Part shown: piece after piece, positions 36,854 to 45,439 of the stretch
How the letters are laid out: each line of letters starts with the position of its first letter
How positions within the stretch are numbered: the first letter of the stretch is position 1
Source: Streptomyces sp. NBC_01460
Lineage (GTDB): Bacteria > Actinomycetota > Actinomycetes > Streptomycetales > Streptomycetaceae
Direction of reading: 5' to 3'
Length of the DNA stretch: 64,000 nucleotides
NCBI RefSeq assembly: GCF_036227405.1
Contig: NZ_CP109473.1
Location: 1,674,001 to 1,738,000, forward strand
Notes under the pieces: model-generated
Database searches by the model: none
Told to the model about the DNA's origin: nothing
The model's input: the letters and a program-made list of their open reading frames with translations, nothing else
Translations under genes and position numbers: made by a program

Positions 36854-37477
36854 CTACTTCTGGGCGCCCACCATGCGCAGGACGAGGTCCGCGTAGAGGT
36901 CGCCGACCTCTTCGGGCGTCCGGCTGCCCTGCGCGTTGAACCAGCGCGCCACGTCGATGCAGAGGGACAGCACGGCGAGCGTCGTGCCCGGGACGTCCGG
37001 GACGTCGAACTCGCCGGCCCGGACACCCTCGCCGATGATCCGGCGCACGGCGGCGTCGCTGCGCCTGCGCAGCGCCACGATCTCGGCGCGGTGCTCGTCG
37101 CCGAGCGCCTCCAACTCGTACTGCACGACCCGGGCCGTGGTGTGCCGCTCGGCGTGCCAGCTGACGAAGGAGCGGACCGCGTCGGCGAGCCGCTCGGACG
37201 CCGTGCCGTCCTGGCCGGCCGCCGTCTCCAGGAGGAGCAGGGCGCGGTCGTGGCCGATCCTGCTGATCCGGTGGAGCAGCTCTTCCTTGGTCTTGTAGTG
37301 GATGTAGAGCGCGGCCGGGCTCATCCCGGCACGGCCGGCGATGTCGCGGGTGGTGGTCGCGTGGTAGCCACGCTCGGCGAAGGCCTCGACGGCCGCGACG
37401 AGCAGCCGCCTCGCCGCCTCGGGCGTGACCTCGCTCCACGGCGTGCTGTCGCCGTCGGTCTCCTCCGCCGTGCTCAT
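36854..37477 (-). CDS. TetR-family regulator (MaoC-linked)
   Basis: A 207-residue repressor. The helix-turn-helix TRDIAGRAGMSPAALYIHYK is at about residues 44-63, with an RHTTARVVQYELEAL ligand-domain helix later. Its promoter holds a 17-base palindrome identical to that before the MaoC gene, so it probably controls both. AAAGGGG before ATG 37477 supports the start; a GTG two codons upstream is possible. Confidence 0.88.
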   Translation of the reverse strand: MSTAEETDGDSTPWSEVTPEAARRLLVAAVEAFAERGYHATTTRDIAGRAGMSPAALYIHYKTKEELLHRISRIGHDRALLLLETAAGQDGTASERLADAVRSFVSWHAERHTTARVVQYELEALGDEHRAEIVALRRRSDAAVRRIIGEGVRAGEFDVPDVPGTTLAVLSLCIDVARWFNAQGSRTPEEVGDLYADLVLRMVGAQK

Positions 37478-37524
37478 CGCCACGTGCCCCTTTCCGCTGG
37501 CAGGACGAACACCATACCGCGAAC

Positions 37525-37541
37525 CTGAGCAAGCGCTTAGA
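37525..37541. promoter_or_regulatory. Autoregulatory TetR operator
   Basis: Exact duplicate of the site at 36272-36288 (CTGAGCAAGCGCTTAGA), 48 bases before the TetR start and 21 bases beyond the end of the YiaA/B-like gene. It implies feedback control of the repressor. Confidence 0.8.
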
Positions 37542-37561
37542 GCGCTCGGGGGGTGAGACGG

Positions 37562-37852
37562 TCAGAGCTTCTGGAAGGGGTCGTGCTCGGCGAGGATCTT
37601 CTCCAGCCTGGCCTGGTCGACCCTGCTGACGATCTGCCCCGCCTCCTGCCGGTCCCTGATGACCTTGGCGAGGGTGAAGCACGAGGTGACGAGGTAGAGG
37701 ACGCCGATGGCGAGGAACGCCCGCACCCAGGCGTCGGCGTCGAGGAAGAAGATACCGAGGGCCACCGCCCCCATGGCCACCCCGAAGGAGAGGACGGCCT
37801 GTCCGTAGAAGGCGGCGGTGCTCTGCTGCTTGACCGATGATGTCTCACTCAT
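37562..37852 (-). CDS. YiaA/YiaB-like small membrane protein
   Basis: A 96-residue protein with a polar N-terminus and two hydrophobic helices, followed by a charged C-terminus (VSRVDQARLEKIL). This is typical of the YiaAB two-helix family in actinomycetes. Only a weak GGA precedes ATG 37852. Function unknown. Confidence 0.75.
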   Translation of the reverse strand: MSETSSVKQQSTAAFYGQAVLSFGVAMGAVALGIFFLDADAWVRAFLAIGVLYLVTSCFTLAKVIRDRQEAGQIVSRVDQARLEKILAEHDPFQKL

Positions 37853-37957
37853 GTCGCTCAGCATCCGGCGCGGTGGCGTACGCCGGTATCCGCCGGCGTA
37901 CTCACCCGGTACTCAGAAGAGGGGCGGCCCGGCGCGCCGGGCCGGCCGGCGGCGGCC

Positions 37958-39109
37958 TCAGAAGGCGGAGACCCCGGTCAGCGCGCGGCCGATGATGAGC
38001 TTCTGGATCTGGCTGGTGCCCTCGTACAGGGTCATCACCCGGGCGTCCCTGACCAGCTTGCCGACGGGGTACTCGTCGATGTACCCGTAGCCGCCGAAGA
38101 CCTGCAGGGCGTTGTTCGCGGCCCGCACCGCGGCCTCGGAGGCGAAGAGCTTCGCGGTGGACGCCGCCGTGGCGAAGTCCTTGCCGCGGTCGACGAGGTC
38201 GGCGACGCGCCAGGTCAGCATCCGCGCGGCGTCGACGTCCACGGAGATGTCGCTGATGAGTTCCTGGACGAGCTGGTAGCTCGCGATGGACTTGCCGAAC
38301 TGCTCGCGCTCGCCCGCGTAGCGGACGGCCGCGTCCAGGGCGGCCTGCGCGATGCCGACACAGCCCGCCGCGACGGACATCCGGCCCTTGGCCAGGGCGG
38401 ACATGGCGACGGAGAATCCCTTGCCCTCGGGCCCCAGGAGGGTGGAGGCGGGGACGCGGACGTCCTCCAGGGCCAGTTCGGCCGTGGCCTGGCCGCGCAG
38501 TCCGAGCTTGCCGTGGACGGTGCGCCGGGTGAGCCCGGGGGTGTCGGCCGGCACCAGGAAGGCCGAGACGCCCCGGTGGCCGGGGGCGTCGCCGGTACGG
38601 GCGAACAGCAGGACGACATCGGCCCAGGTGCCGTTGGTGATGAACATCTTGGAGCCGTTGATGACGTAGTCGTCGCCGTCGCGCACGGCCCTCGTCGTCA
38701 GGTTCCCGGCGTCGGACCCGGTGCCCGGCTCGGTGAGGCCGAAGCAGCCGACCGCCTCGCCCGCGGTGAGCTTCGGCAGCCACTGCCGCTTCTGCTCCTC
38801 GCTGCCCCAGGACGCGATCGTCTTGGCGACCAGGCCGAGCGAGACGGAGACGATGCCGCGCACCGAGGAGTCACCGCGGCCGAGCTCCTCGGTCACCAGG
38901 CAGTAGGCGAGGTGGTCACCGCCGGAACCGCCGTACTCCTCCGGGATCGTCAGGCCCAGGAAGCCGAGGGCGCCCAGCTTCTTCACGATCGACTTGTCGA
39001 CACTCTCGGCACGGTCCCACTCGACGACGTGCGGAGTGATCTCCCGTGCGACGAAGTCCTCGGCGAGCTGCCGTACGGCGTCCTGCTCCTCGCTCAGCTC
39101 CAGGTTCAT
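37958..39109 (-). CDS. Acyl-CoA dehydrogenase
   Basis: A 383-residue FAD enzyme with CFGLTEPGTGSDAGNLTTRA and C-terminal NALQVFGGYGYIDEYPVGKL, the short-chain/isovaleryl type. The Glu in the LYEGTSQIQ block is the expected catalytic base. ATG 39109 follows GTGGGG; a GTG at 39124 is possible. It is divergent from a TetR whose operator lies over the shared promoter. Substrate chain length is not certain. Confidence 0.92.
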   Translation of the reverse strand: MNLELSEEQDAVRQLAEDFVAREITPHVVEWDRAESVDKSIVKKLGALGFLGLTIPEEYGGSGGDHLAYCLVTEELGRGDSSVRGIVSVSLGLVAKTIASWGSEEQKRQWLPKLTAGEAVGCFGLTEPGTGSDAGNLTTRAVRDGDDYVINGSKMFITNGTWADVVLLFARTGDAPGHRGVSAFLVPADTPGLTRRTVHGKLGLRGQATAELALEDVRVPASTLLGPEGKGFSVAMSALAKGRMSVAAGCVGIAQAALDAAVRYAGEREQFGKSIASYQLVQELISDISVDVDAARMLTWRVADLVDRGKDFATAASTAKLFASEAAVRAANNALQVFGGYGYIDEYPVGKLVRDARVMTLYEGTSQIQKLIIGRALTGVSAF

Positions 39110-39128
39110 CCTGCGGCACCCCACTTTT

Positions 39129-39167
39129 AATTAGCACTGCTAGTTTAATGCTTGCAGGCCCTACTAT
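39129..39167. promoter_or_regulatory. Divergent promoter with TetR operator
   Basis: AATTAGCACTGCTAGTTT (39129-39146) contains the palindrome TAGCA-C-TGCTA (39132-39142). It overlaps the expected -35 region of the TetR gene, whose -10 is TACTAT (39162-39167), 7 bases before ATG 39175. The spacing suggests a leaderless mRNA and steric repression. A closely similar site lies at 45366. Confidence 0.75.
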
Positions 39168-39174
39168 GTGCCGC

Positions 39175-39852
39175 ATGGCCCGACCGCGCAAGCCCCTCCT
39201 CAGCAGAGACCGCATCGTCGAGGCGGCGAGCTCGCTCGTGGACGCCGAAGGGCTGGACGCCGTGTCGACCCGCCGTCTCGCCGCCGAACTGGGGGTCAGC
39301 GGGCCCTCGCTCTACAACCACTTCCGGAACAAGGACGAGATCCTCGACGCGGTGGCCGACGCGGTGTCGGCACAGGTCGACCTGTCGATGTTCGAGGAGG
39401 ACGACCCGCGCGACTGGCCCGCCGCCCTGCACGACTGGGCCGTCTCCTACCGCGCGGCGCTCGCCGCCCACCCGCACATCGTCCCGGTGCTCGCCCAGGG
39501 GCCCGGCCGCAGACCGGCCGGCCTGCGGGTCGCCGACGCGGTCTTCGGCGCGATGGTCAGGGCCGGATGGCCTCCCGCCCAGGCGACGTACATCGGCGCG
39601 CTGATGCGCTACTTCATCACCGGGTCGGCGCTCGGCTCCTTCGCCCGCGGCTTCGTCGACGACGAGACGGCGTACGACCCCGCCGACTACCCCCACCTGG
39701 GCCAGGCCCACCTGCTGGCCGACCGCCGCCAGCAGGTGGACGAAGGCGCCTTCGAGACCGGGCTGCGCGCCCTGTTGGACGGCCTGGCCCTCCAGTACGA
39801 GCAGACGGCCGCCGCGGGCCGCACGGTTCGGCACACGCCGAACGGTGCCTGA
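39175..39852 (+). CDS. TetR-family regulator (acyl-CoA dehydrogenase-linked)
   Basis: A 225-residue repressor with HTH STRRLAAELGVSGPSLYNHFR at about residues 31-50 and a TetR_C domain, in the group related to tetracycline-type regulators. Operators here and at 45366 suggest it regulates the acyl-CoA dehydrogenase and the distant alcohol/aldehyde dehydrogenase operon. An ATG at 39166 would add three residues. The following ArsR gene starts 15 bases later. Confidence 0.87.
   Translation: MARPRKPLLSRDRIVEAASSLVDAEGLDAVSTRRLAAELGVSGPSLYNHFRNKDEILDAVADAVSAQVDLSMFEEDDPRDWPAALHDWAVSYRAALAAHPHIVPVLAQGPGRRPAGLRVADAVFGAMVRAGWPPAQATYIGALMRYFITGSALGSFARGFVDDETAYDPADYPHLGQAHLLADRRQQVDEGAFETGLRALLDGLALQYEQTAAAGRTVRHTPNGA
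39823..39846. promoter_or_regulatory. ArsR operator 1
   Basis: A 24-base inverted repeat: ACGGTTCGGC (39823-39832), four spacer bases, GCCGAACGGT (39837-39846). It overlaps the TetR 3' end and lies 21-44 bases before the ArsR start. A same-length repeat at 40592-40615 precedes the exporter gene. Confidence 0.75.
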
Positions 39853-39866
39853 CGCATCCTGGGCGT

Positions 39867-40592
39867 ATGCCCCGTACGACACCGCCCGATCCGGCGGCAC
39901 CCAGGCTCGCCGCGCTGGCAGCCCTGCTCGCCGACGAGACCCGCGCCTCCTTCTGCCTGGCCCTGCTCGACGGCCGGGCCTGGACCGCGGGCGAGCTGGC
40001 GCGCGGAGCGGGGGTGGCCGCCTCGACGGCCAGTGAGCATCTGGGCAAGCTGGTCGCCGGCGGGCTGCTCGCGGAGGAGCGCCAGGGCCGTCACCGCTAC
40101 GTGCGGCTCGCCGACGCCCGGACCGCACAGCTCATCGAGGAGCTGGCCGCCCACACCCACCCCGGTACGCGGACGCCTCCGCGCACCCTGCGCGAGGCGA
40201 GCCTCCAGCACGCGCTGGCACGGGGGCGCACCTGCTACGACCACCTCGCGGGGAGGCTCGGGATCCGCGTCACCGACGCGATGACCGGGCGCGGACTCCT
40301 GCGGCAGGACAACGGTTTCGCGCTCACCGACGACGGCGTGGAGTGGTTCGGCGCCCTCGGTGTCCCGCTCGACACGGCGTCGCGGCGCCCCCTGGCACGC
40401 GGCTGCCTGGACTGGACCGAGCGGCGGCCGCACCTGGCGGGGACCGCGGGTGCCGCCCTGTGCCGGCACGTGCTGGACGCCGGGTGGTGCGAACGCGTCG
40501 GCACGGGACGGGCGGTCCGGGCGACGCCCACCGGGCTGCGTGCCCTGCGGGAGCACCTGGGCATCGAGCCCGCGGCCCTCGACGCGGACTGA
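39867..40592 (+). CDS. ArsR-family regulator (two-domain)
   Basis: A 241-residue regulator. The winged helix is at about residues 15-95 (LARGAGVAASTASEHLGKL, with wing LAEERQGRHRYVRL). A long second half (about 100-241) has its own helical and winged character, an extended form of ArsR. Cysteines are few, so a metal site is not evident. Operators flank it, one overlapping its own promoter and one before EamA, so the small-molecule exporter is its likely target. Confidence 0.86.
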   Translation: MPRTTPPDPAAPRLAALAALLADETRASFCLALLDGRAWTAGELARGAGVAASTASEHLGKLVAGGLLAEERQGRHRYVRLADARTAQLIEELAAHTHPGTRTPPRTLREASLQHALARGRTCYDHLAGRLGIRVTDAMTGRGLLRQDNGFALTDDGVEWFGALGVPLDTASRRPLARGCLDWTERRPHLAGTAGAALCRHVLDAGWCERVGTGRAVRATPTGLRALREHLGIEPAALDAD

Positions 40593-40615
40593 CCGTTCGG
40601 TGGGCGCCGAAGGGT
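40592..40615. promoter_or_regulatory. ArsR operator 2 before exporter
   Basis: ACCGTTCGGT (40592-40601), spacer, GCCGAAGGGT (40606-40615): the same 10+4+10 layout as the site at 39823. It overlaps the ArsR stop and the region before TACCGT (40624-40629), which sits 7 bases upstream of the EamA ATG. Confidence 0.75.
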
Positions 40616-40636
40616 CTCCGGCCTACCGTCGTATCC

Positions 40637-41590
40637 ATGACGACGACACCGACCGCGCGCCCCGCCGCGCCCGCCACCTCCGGACGCGACTGGCGCGCCC
40701 CGGCCGCCGCGTGCACCACGGTCATCCTGTGGGCCTCGGCGTTCGTCTCCATCCGCAGCGCGGGAGAGGCGTACTCGCCCGGTGCGCTGGCCCTGGGACG
40801 GCTCGTGGCGGGCACACTGACCCTCGGCGCGTTCCTGCTCGTACGCCGCGAGGGCCTGCCGGCCCGGGCGGCCTGGCCGGGGATCGTCACCTCCGGGCTG
40901 CTCTGGTTCGGGCTCTACATGGTGGTGCTCAACTGGGGTGAGCAGCAGGTGGACGCGGGCACCGCCGCGATGGTCGTGAACATCGGCCCCCTCCTGATCG
41001 CCCTGCTGAGCGCCGGACTCCTCGGTGAGGGGCTCCCCCGGCGGCTGCTCGCTGGCATGGCCGTGTCGTTCGGCGGCGCGGCGGTGGTCGGGCTCTCCAT
41101 GTCGGGGCACGGGAGCTCGTCGGTGCTCGGTGTCGTGCTGTGCCTGGTGGCCGCGGTGGCGTACGCGGGCGGCGTGGTCGGCCAGAAGCCCGCGCTCCGG
41201 CACGGGTCGGCCCTGCAGATCACCACGTTCGGCTGTCTGATCGGTACGGTCGCCTGCCTGCCGTTCACCGGCGTGCTGGTCTCCGAGGCGGCCGACGCGC
41301 CCCTGTCCGCCACGCTGAACATGATCTATCTAGGTGTCTTCCCGACGGCGCTGGCCTTCACCACCTGGGCCTACGCGCTGGCGCGGACCACCGCGGGCCG
41401 GATGGGCGCGACGACGTACGCGGTGCCCGCGCTGGTGGTGCTGATGTCCTGGCTGCTGCTCGACGAGGTTCCCGCGCTGCTCGCCGTCGCGGGCGGGCTG
41501 CTCTGCCTGGCGGGGGTGGCGGTCTCCCGGACCCGTGGGCGCGGGGGCCGCGGCGGGCCGGCGGATCCGCCGGCTGATGCCCGCGGGTGA
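40637..41590 (+). CDS. EamA-type DMT transporter
   Basis: A 317-residue protein of ten hydrophobic helices in two repeats, starting TTVILWASAFVSIRSAGEAYSPG typical of EamA (first block split by AF). The C-terminus is Arg/Gly rich. Predicted to export a metabolite or amino acid. The -10-like TACCGT 7 bases upstream of ATG 40637 suggests a leaderless mRNA. Controlled by the upstream ArsR. Confidence 0.88.
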   Translation: MTTTPTARPAAPATSGRDWRAPAAACTTVILWASAFVSIRSAGEAYSPGALALGRLVAGTLTLGAFLLVRREGLPARAAWPGIVTSGLLWFGLYMVVLNWGEQQVDAGTAAMVVNIGPLLIALLSAGLLGEGLPRRLLAGMAVSFGGAAVVGLSMSGHGSSSVLGVVLCLVAAVAYAGGVVGQKPALRHGSALQITTFGCLIGTVACLPFTGVLVSEAADAPLSATLNMIYLGVFPTALAFTTWAYALARTTAGRMGATTYAVPALVVLMSWLLLDEVPALLAVAGGLLCLAGVAVSRTRGRGGRGGPADPPADARG

Positions 41591-41754
41591 CCGCACCGGC
41601 ACCGGGAGCCGCCGGGCGGGCCGGAAGTCCTTCCGGCCGGTGACCGAGGTCCCTCACGGCGGCCCGGCCCGAATCGCACAGTGGGAGGTGCGTCACATCC
41701 GTGCGGGCCGTCCTTCCGCACGGCCGGTCCGACCCTCCTGGAGGCACCCGAGTC

Positions 41755-42744
41755 ATGCAGTACACCGACCACGCCGTGCTCAACGCTTCGGAACAGCTCG
41801 TCGTGGCAGCCGCGGCGGCTGCCGCCCCGTCGGTGTTCAACACCCAGCCGTGGTCGTTCGCCTTCGCCGACGGCGGGCTGGAGGTACGCGCCGATCCGGA
41901 CGACGCCTCCATGCCGACGCCGTCCGCGGGGCGCGACGTCCGCCTGTCGTGCGGGGCCGCCGTGTTCAACGCGCGCGTCGCCCTGGCCCGCCTCGGCCAC
42001 GGGTCCCGGGTGTCGGTGCTGCCCGACGCCGGCGAGCCGCTCCTGGTCGCGCGGGTCACCCTGAGCGGTGACGCCCCCGACCCGGCGCTGGACGCGCTGT
42101 ACCGGTGGGTGGACACCCGTCGCACGAACCGCTACCCCTTCCGGCCCGAGGGCGTCCCCGCCGGCGTGCTGGCGCTGCTGCACGACGCCGCCCGCCTCGA
42201 AGGGGCGACCCTGCGCCTCCTGGACGGGGAGCCCGAGTACCAGCGGATGCTGACGACCATCCGGCGCGCGGTGTGGACCGAGGACGAGTCGGTCCGGGAC
42301 GACCGGGAGGCCCGCCTGTCGCCGGGCGCCGGCGGGCCCGCCATCCCGGTTGGCAACCTCGGACCCGTGCCCCGGCGGGAACTCCCCGACGACCCGCCGG
42401 TGCGGGACATGGCCGAGGGGCTCGATGTGGCGGGACGGGGAAGCGCGGCCTTCGAGCCGCACCCGGATCTGGCCGTCCTGGAGACCGCGGACGACGACCC
42501 CGGTTCCTGGGTCACCGCCGGCCAGGCGCTGCAGAGGCTCCTGCTCGAAGCCACCGGACACGGCGTCGCGGCCTCGTTCGCCAATCAGCCCCTGGAGGAC
42601 GCCGAACTGCGCCCCGTAGTGTCCGGCGGCGCCGCGCACCACGGCAGCCCTCAGATGGTCCTGCGCCTGGGCTACCCGACCGCACGGCCCCCGGTCCCGC
42701 CCCGCCGGCCGCTGAGCGAGGTGTTCCCCGGGCTGCGGGGCTGA
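41755..42744 (+). CDS. Acg-family FMN nitroreductase-like protein
   Basis: A 329-residue protein of the Acg/DosR-regulated nitroreductase-like family: APSVFNTQPWSF at the start and TRRTNRYPFR are its hallmark flavin-binding blocks. Most members bind FMN with closed sites and appear to sequester, not use, it. GGAGG at 41740-41744 gives the start. It lies in its own transcription unit with a 164-base promoter gap holding no clear operator. Confidence 0.82.
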   Translation: MQYTDHAVLNASEQLVVAAAAAAAPSVFNTQPWSFAFADGGLEVRADPDDASMPTPSAGRDVRLSCGAAVFNARVALARLGHGSRVSVLPDAGEPLLVARVTLSGDAPDPALDALYRWVDTRRTNRYPFRPEGVPAGVLALLHDAARLEGATLRLLDGEPEYQRMLTTIRRAVWTEDESVRDDREARLSPGAGGPAIPVGNLGPVPRRELPDDPPVRDMAEGLDVAGRGSAAFEPHPDLAVLETADDDPGSWVTAGQALQRLLLEATGHGVAASFANQPLEDAELRPVVSGGAAHHGSPQMVLRLGYPTARPPVPPRRPLSEVFPGLRG

Positions 42745-42746
42745 GT

Positions 42747-42780
42747 GCCGGGCCGGGGCGGTGTGCCGCCCCGGCCCGGC
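42747..42780. terminator. Strong bidirectional terminator
   Basis: GCCGGGCCGGGGCGG (42747-42761) and its exact complement (42766-42780) face each other over TGTG, between convergent nitroreductase and alcohol dehydrogenase genes. Confidence 0.85.
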
Positions 42781-42789
42781 CGGCCCCCG

Positions 42790-43869
42790 TCAGAACACGA
42801 CCAGCGCGCGTCCGCCCTTGCCCGCGATCATGTTCTCGAAGGCCGCCGGGATGCCGTCCAGCGAGATCCGCTCCGTGACCAGCATCGAGAGGTCGAACCG
42901 TCCGGCGCGGATGTGGTCGGCGAGCACCGGCAGGTCGCGGGCCGGGTCGCTGTTCCCGTAGACGCAGCCGGTGAGGGAACGGCCCCAGTGGAAGATCTCC
43001 AGGGCGTTGAAGGTCACGGGCTGGTCCTTGCCGCCGATGCCGACGACCGTGGTGCGGCCGCCGCGACGGGTCGACTCCCAGGCAGCGCGGATCGTGGCGG
43101 CCCGGCCGACGCACTCGACGGCTACGTCCGCGCCCTGACCGCCCGTGAGCTTACGGACGGCACGCGGTGTGGTGTCGGAGGCGACGACGTAGTCGGTGGC
43201 ACCGGCCCGGCGGGCGAGTTCCTCCTTCTCCGGCGACACGTCCACGGCGATGATCTTCGAGGCCCCGGCGATGCGCGCGGCCTGGAGGACGGCGAGACCG
43301 ACCCCGCCGATCCCGAAGACGACGACGCTCTCGCCCTCACGCACCCGGGCGGAGTGGTGGACCGCCCCGTAGCCGGTCAGGACCGCGCAGCCGAGCAGGG
43401 CCGCGTCGTCGAGCGGGATGCCGGCCGGGGCCGGCAGCACGCAGTTGGCGGCGACGACGGTCTCCTGGGCGAAGGCCGCGACGTTCAGGCCGGGGTGGAG
43501 CTCGGTGCCGTCGGCCGTACGGGCGTGGACGTTCGCCGCGCCCTTGAGCGCGTCGGCGCAGAGCCAGACCTCGCCGATCCCGCAGTGGAAGCACTCACCG
43601 CAGGACGGGGCCCAGTTGAGGACGACCGCGTCGCCCGCGGCGACGTGGGTGACGCCCTCGCCGACGGCGAGCACCGTGCCGGCGCCCTCGTGGCCGAGGA
43701 CGGCGGGGACGGGCAGCCTCATGGTGCCGTTGGAGAGGGACAGGTCGGAGTGGCAGACGCCGGCGGCGGCGAGCGAGATGCTCACCTGGCCGGGTCCGGG
43801 CTCCGGGAGTTCGATGTCGGTGATCTCCAGGGGAGCTCCGACGGCGGGCAGTACGGCGGCGCGGACCAC
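42790..43869 (-). CDS. Zinc-dependent alcohol dehydrogenase (MDR)
   Basis: A 359-residue enzyme with catalytic zinc motif AGVCHSDLS, GHEGAG, structural zinc cluster CGECFHCGIGEVWLC and nucleotide loop GIGGVGLAVLQ. GTG 43869 has GAGGAG before it. Follows the aldehyde dehydrogenase gene by 29 bases in one operon. Together they oxidise an alcohol to the acid. Likely repressed by the TetR at 39175 through the site at 45366. Confidence 0.9.
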   Translation of the reverse strand: MVRAAVLPAVGAPLEITDIELPEPGPGQVSISLAAAGVCHSDLSLSNGTMRLPVPAVLGHEGAGTVLAVGEGVTHVAAGDAVVLNWAPSCGECFHCGIGEVWLCADALKGAANVHARTADGTELHPGLNVAAFAQETVVAANCVLPAPAGIPLDDAALLGCAVLTGYGAVHHSARVREGESVVVFGIGGVGLAVLQAARIAGASKIIAVDVSPEKEELARRAGATDYVVASDTTPRAVRKLTGGQGADVAVECVGRAATIRAAWESTRRGGRTTVVGIGGKDQPVTFNALEIFHWGRSLTGCVYGNSDPARDLPVLADHIRAGRFDLSMLVTERISLDGIPAAFENMIAGKGGRALVVF

Positions 43870-43898
43870 GAACAGACTCCTCGGTGGATCGGCGGGGA

Positions 43899-45293
43899 TC
43901 AGAACTGGAGGGACTTGGTCTGGAGGTACTCGGAGAGGCCGTGCGGGCCGAGCTCGCGCCCCACCCCCGACTGCTTGTAGCCGCCGAAGGGGGCCAGGGG
44001 GTTGAAGCGGCCGCCGTTGATGTCGACCTGCCCGGTGTCCATGCGGCGGGCGAAGGCCACGGCCTCCGCGTCGTCCGCACCCCAGACCGCGCCGGCCAGG
44101 CCGTACACGGTGTCGTTGGCGATGCGCAGGGCGTCGTCCACGTCCTCGTACCGCAGGATGGAGAGCACGGGGCCGAAGATCTCCTCCTGGGCGATGGTCA
44201 TGCCGGGCGTCACGTCCGCGAACACGGTGGGGCTGACGTAGTAGCCCCGGTCCCTGGGCGCCTCGGGGCCTCCCGCGACGAGGCGGGCGCCCTCCTCGAC
44301 GCCCTTCTCGATGTAACCCCGCACCCGGGCCTGCTGCTTGGCGTTGACGACGGGGCCGACGCGCTCCCCCGGCACGTACTTGGCCACGGCGGCGGCGGCG
44401 AGGCCCACGGCCTCCTCGTACCGCTCGGCGTCGACCAGCATCCGGGTCCAGGCGCTGCACGTCTGGCCGGAGTTGGACATCACGTTGGCCACGCCGACGT
44501 TGACGGCCTTGGCGAGGTCGGCCCCGGGAAGGATCACGTTGGCCGACTTGCCGCCGAGCTCCAGCGCGACGCGCTTGACCGCCGCTCCGGCGGTGGCCCC
44601 GATCTGCCGGCCGACGGCGGTGGAGCCGGTGAAGGAGACCAGGTCGACCCCTTCGTGCTCGGCCAGCGCCTGGCCGGCGACCGCGCCGATGCCGGTGACC
44701 AGGTTGAAGACACCGGCGGGCAGGCCCGCCTCCTGGGTGGCCTCGGCGAAGAGCTGCGCGGTGAGCGGGGTGTCCTCCGCGGGCTTCAGGACGACGGTGC
44801 AGCCCGCGGCCAGTGCCGGGGCCACCTTGGCGACGATCTGGTGGAGCGGGTAGTTCCAGGGCGTGATCGCGCCGACGACGCCCACGGGCTCCAGCAGGAC
44901 CGTGGAGTTGCCCAGCTTCTCCTCGAAGGAGTACGAGGCCGCCAGCTCGGCGTACGAACCGGCGACCAGGACCGGTACGCCCGCGTGCACGGCCCGGGAG
45001 AGCGGCAGCGGCGAGCCGAGCTCGGCGGTGACCGTCTCGGCGATCTCGTCCTGGCGGGCGGCGAGGACGTCGCGCAGGGCGGCGATCCTCGCGGCGCGCT
45101 CGGCGGGCGGTGTGGCGGCCCAGCCGGGGAACGCGTCGCGTGCGGCGCGTACCGCGGCGTCGACGTCCTCGGCGGTGCCCGCCGGGACGTGGCCGATGAC
45201 CTGCTCGTCCGCCGGGTTCACGACCGCGATCGTGTCCTGGCCCGAGGCGGGCCGCCACTCCCCGCCGATGTACATCCCGTCATGCGCCTTCAT
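43899..45293 (-). CDS. NAD(P)-dependent aldehyde dehydrogenase
   Basis: A 464-residue ALDH. The nucleotide-binding PWNYPLHQ and FTGSTAVG motifs, catalytic Glu in [10 protein letters not shown] and nucleophilic Cys in [10 protein letters not shown] are all present. GGGAGG precedes ATG 45293. First in an operon with an alcohol dehydrogenase. Aliphatic or aromatic specificity is not decided by sequence. Confidence 0.92.
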   Translation of the reverse strand: MKAHDGMYIGGEWRPASGQDTIAVVNPADEQVIGHVPAGTAEDVDAAVRAARDAFPGWAATPPAERAARIAALRDVLAARQDEIAETVTAELGSPLPLSRAVHAGVPVLVAGSYAELAASYSFEEKLGNSTVLLEPVGVVGAITPWNYPLHQIVAKVAPALAAGCTVVLKPAEDTPLTAQLFAEATQEAGLPAGVFNLVTGIGAVAGQALAEHEGVDLVSFTGSTAVGRQIGATAGAAVKRVALELGGKSANVILPGADLAKAVNVGVANVMSNSGQTCSAWTRMLVDAERYEEAVGLAAAAVAKYVPGERVGPVVNAKQQARVRGYIEKGVEEGARLVAGGPEAPRDRGYYVSPTVFADVTPGMTIAQEEIFGPVLSILRYEDVDDALRIANDTVYGLAGAVWGADDAEAVAFARRMDTGQVDINGGRFNPLAPFGGYKQSGVGRELGPHGLSEYLQTKSLQF

Positions 45294-45365
45294 GGCTGTT
45301 CCTCCCGGGCTCGCTGTGCCTGCCGCCGAAGCCGTGCGTCGTACGGACGGATCCGTCCCGGCCCC

Positions 45366-45384
45366 AAACTAGCGCTGTTAGTTT
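45366..45384. promoter_or_regulatory. TetR operator, distant copy
   Basis: AAACTAGCGCTGTTAGTTT has perfect AAACTA/TAGTTT arms. It matches the site at 39129-39146 at most core positions (TAGCGCTGTTA against TAGCACTGCTA) and lies 73-91 bases before the aldehyde dehydrogenase start. The TetR at 39175 is the likely shared regulator. Confidence 0.7.
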
Positions 45385-45439
45385 TTCGGCGCCAGGGAAC
45401 CACTGGAGACACAGATCACGCACGGGCCGCGGGCAGCGG

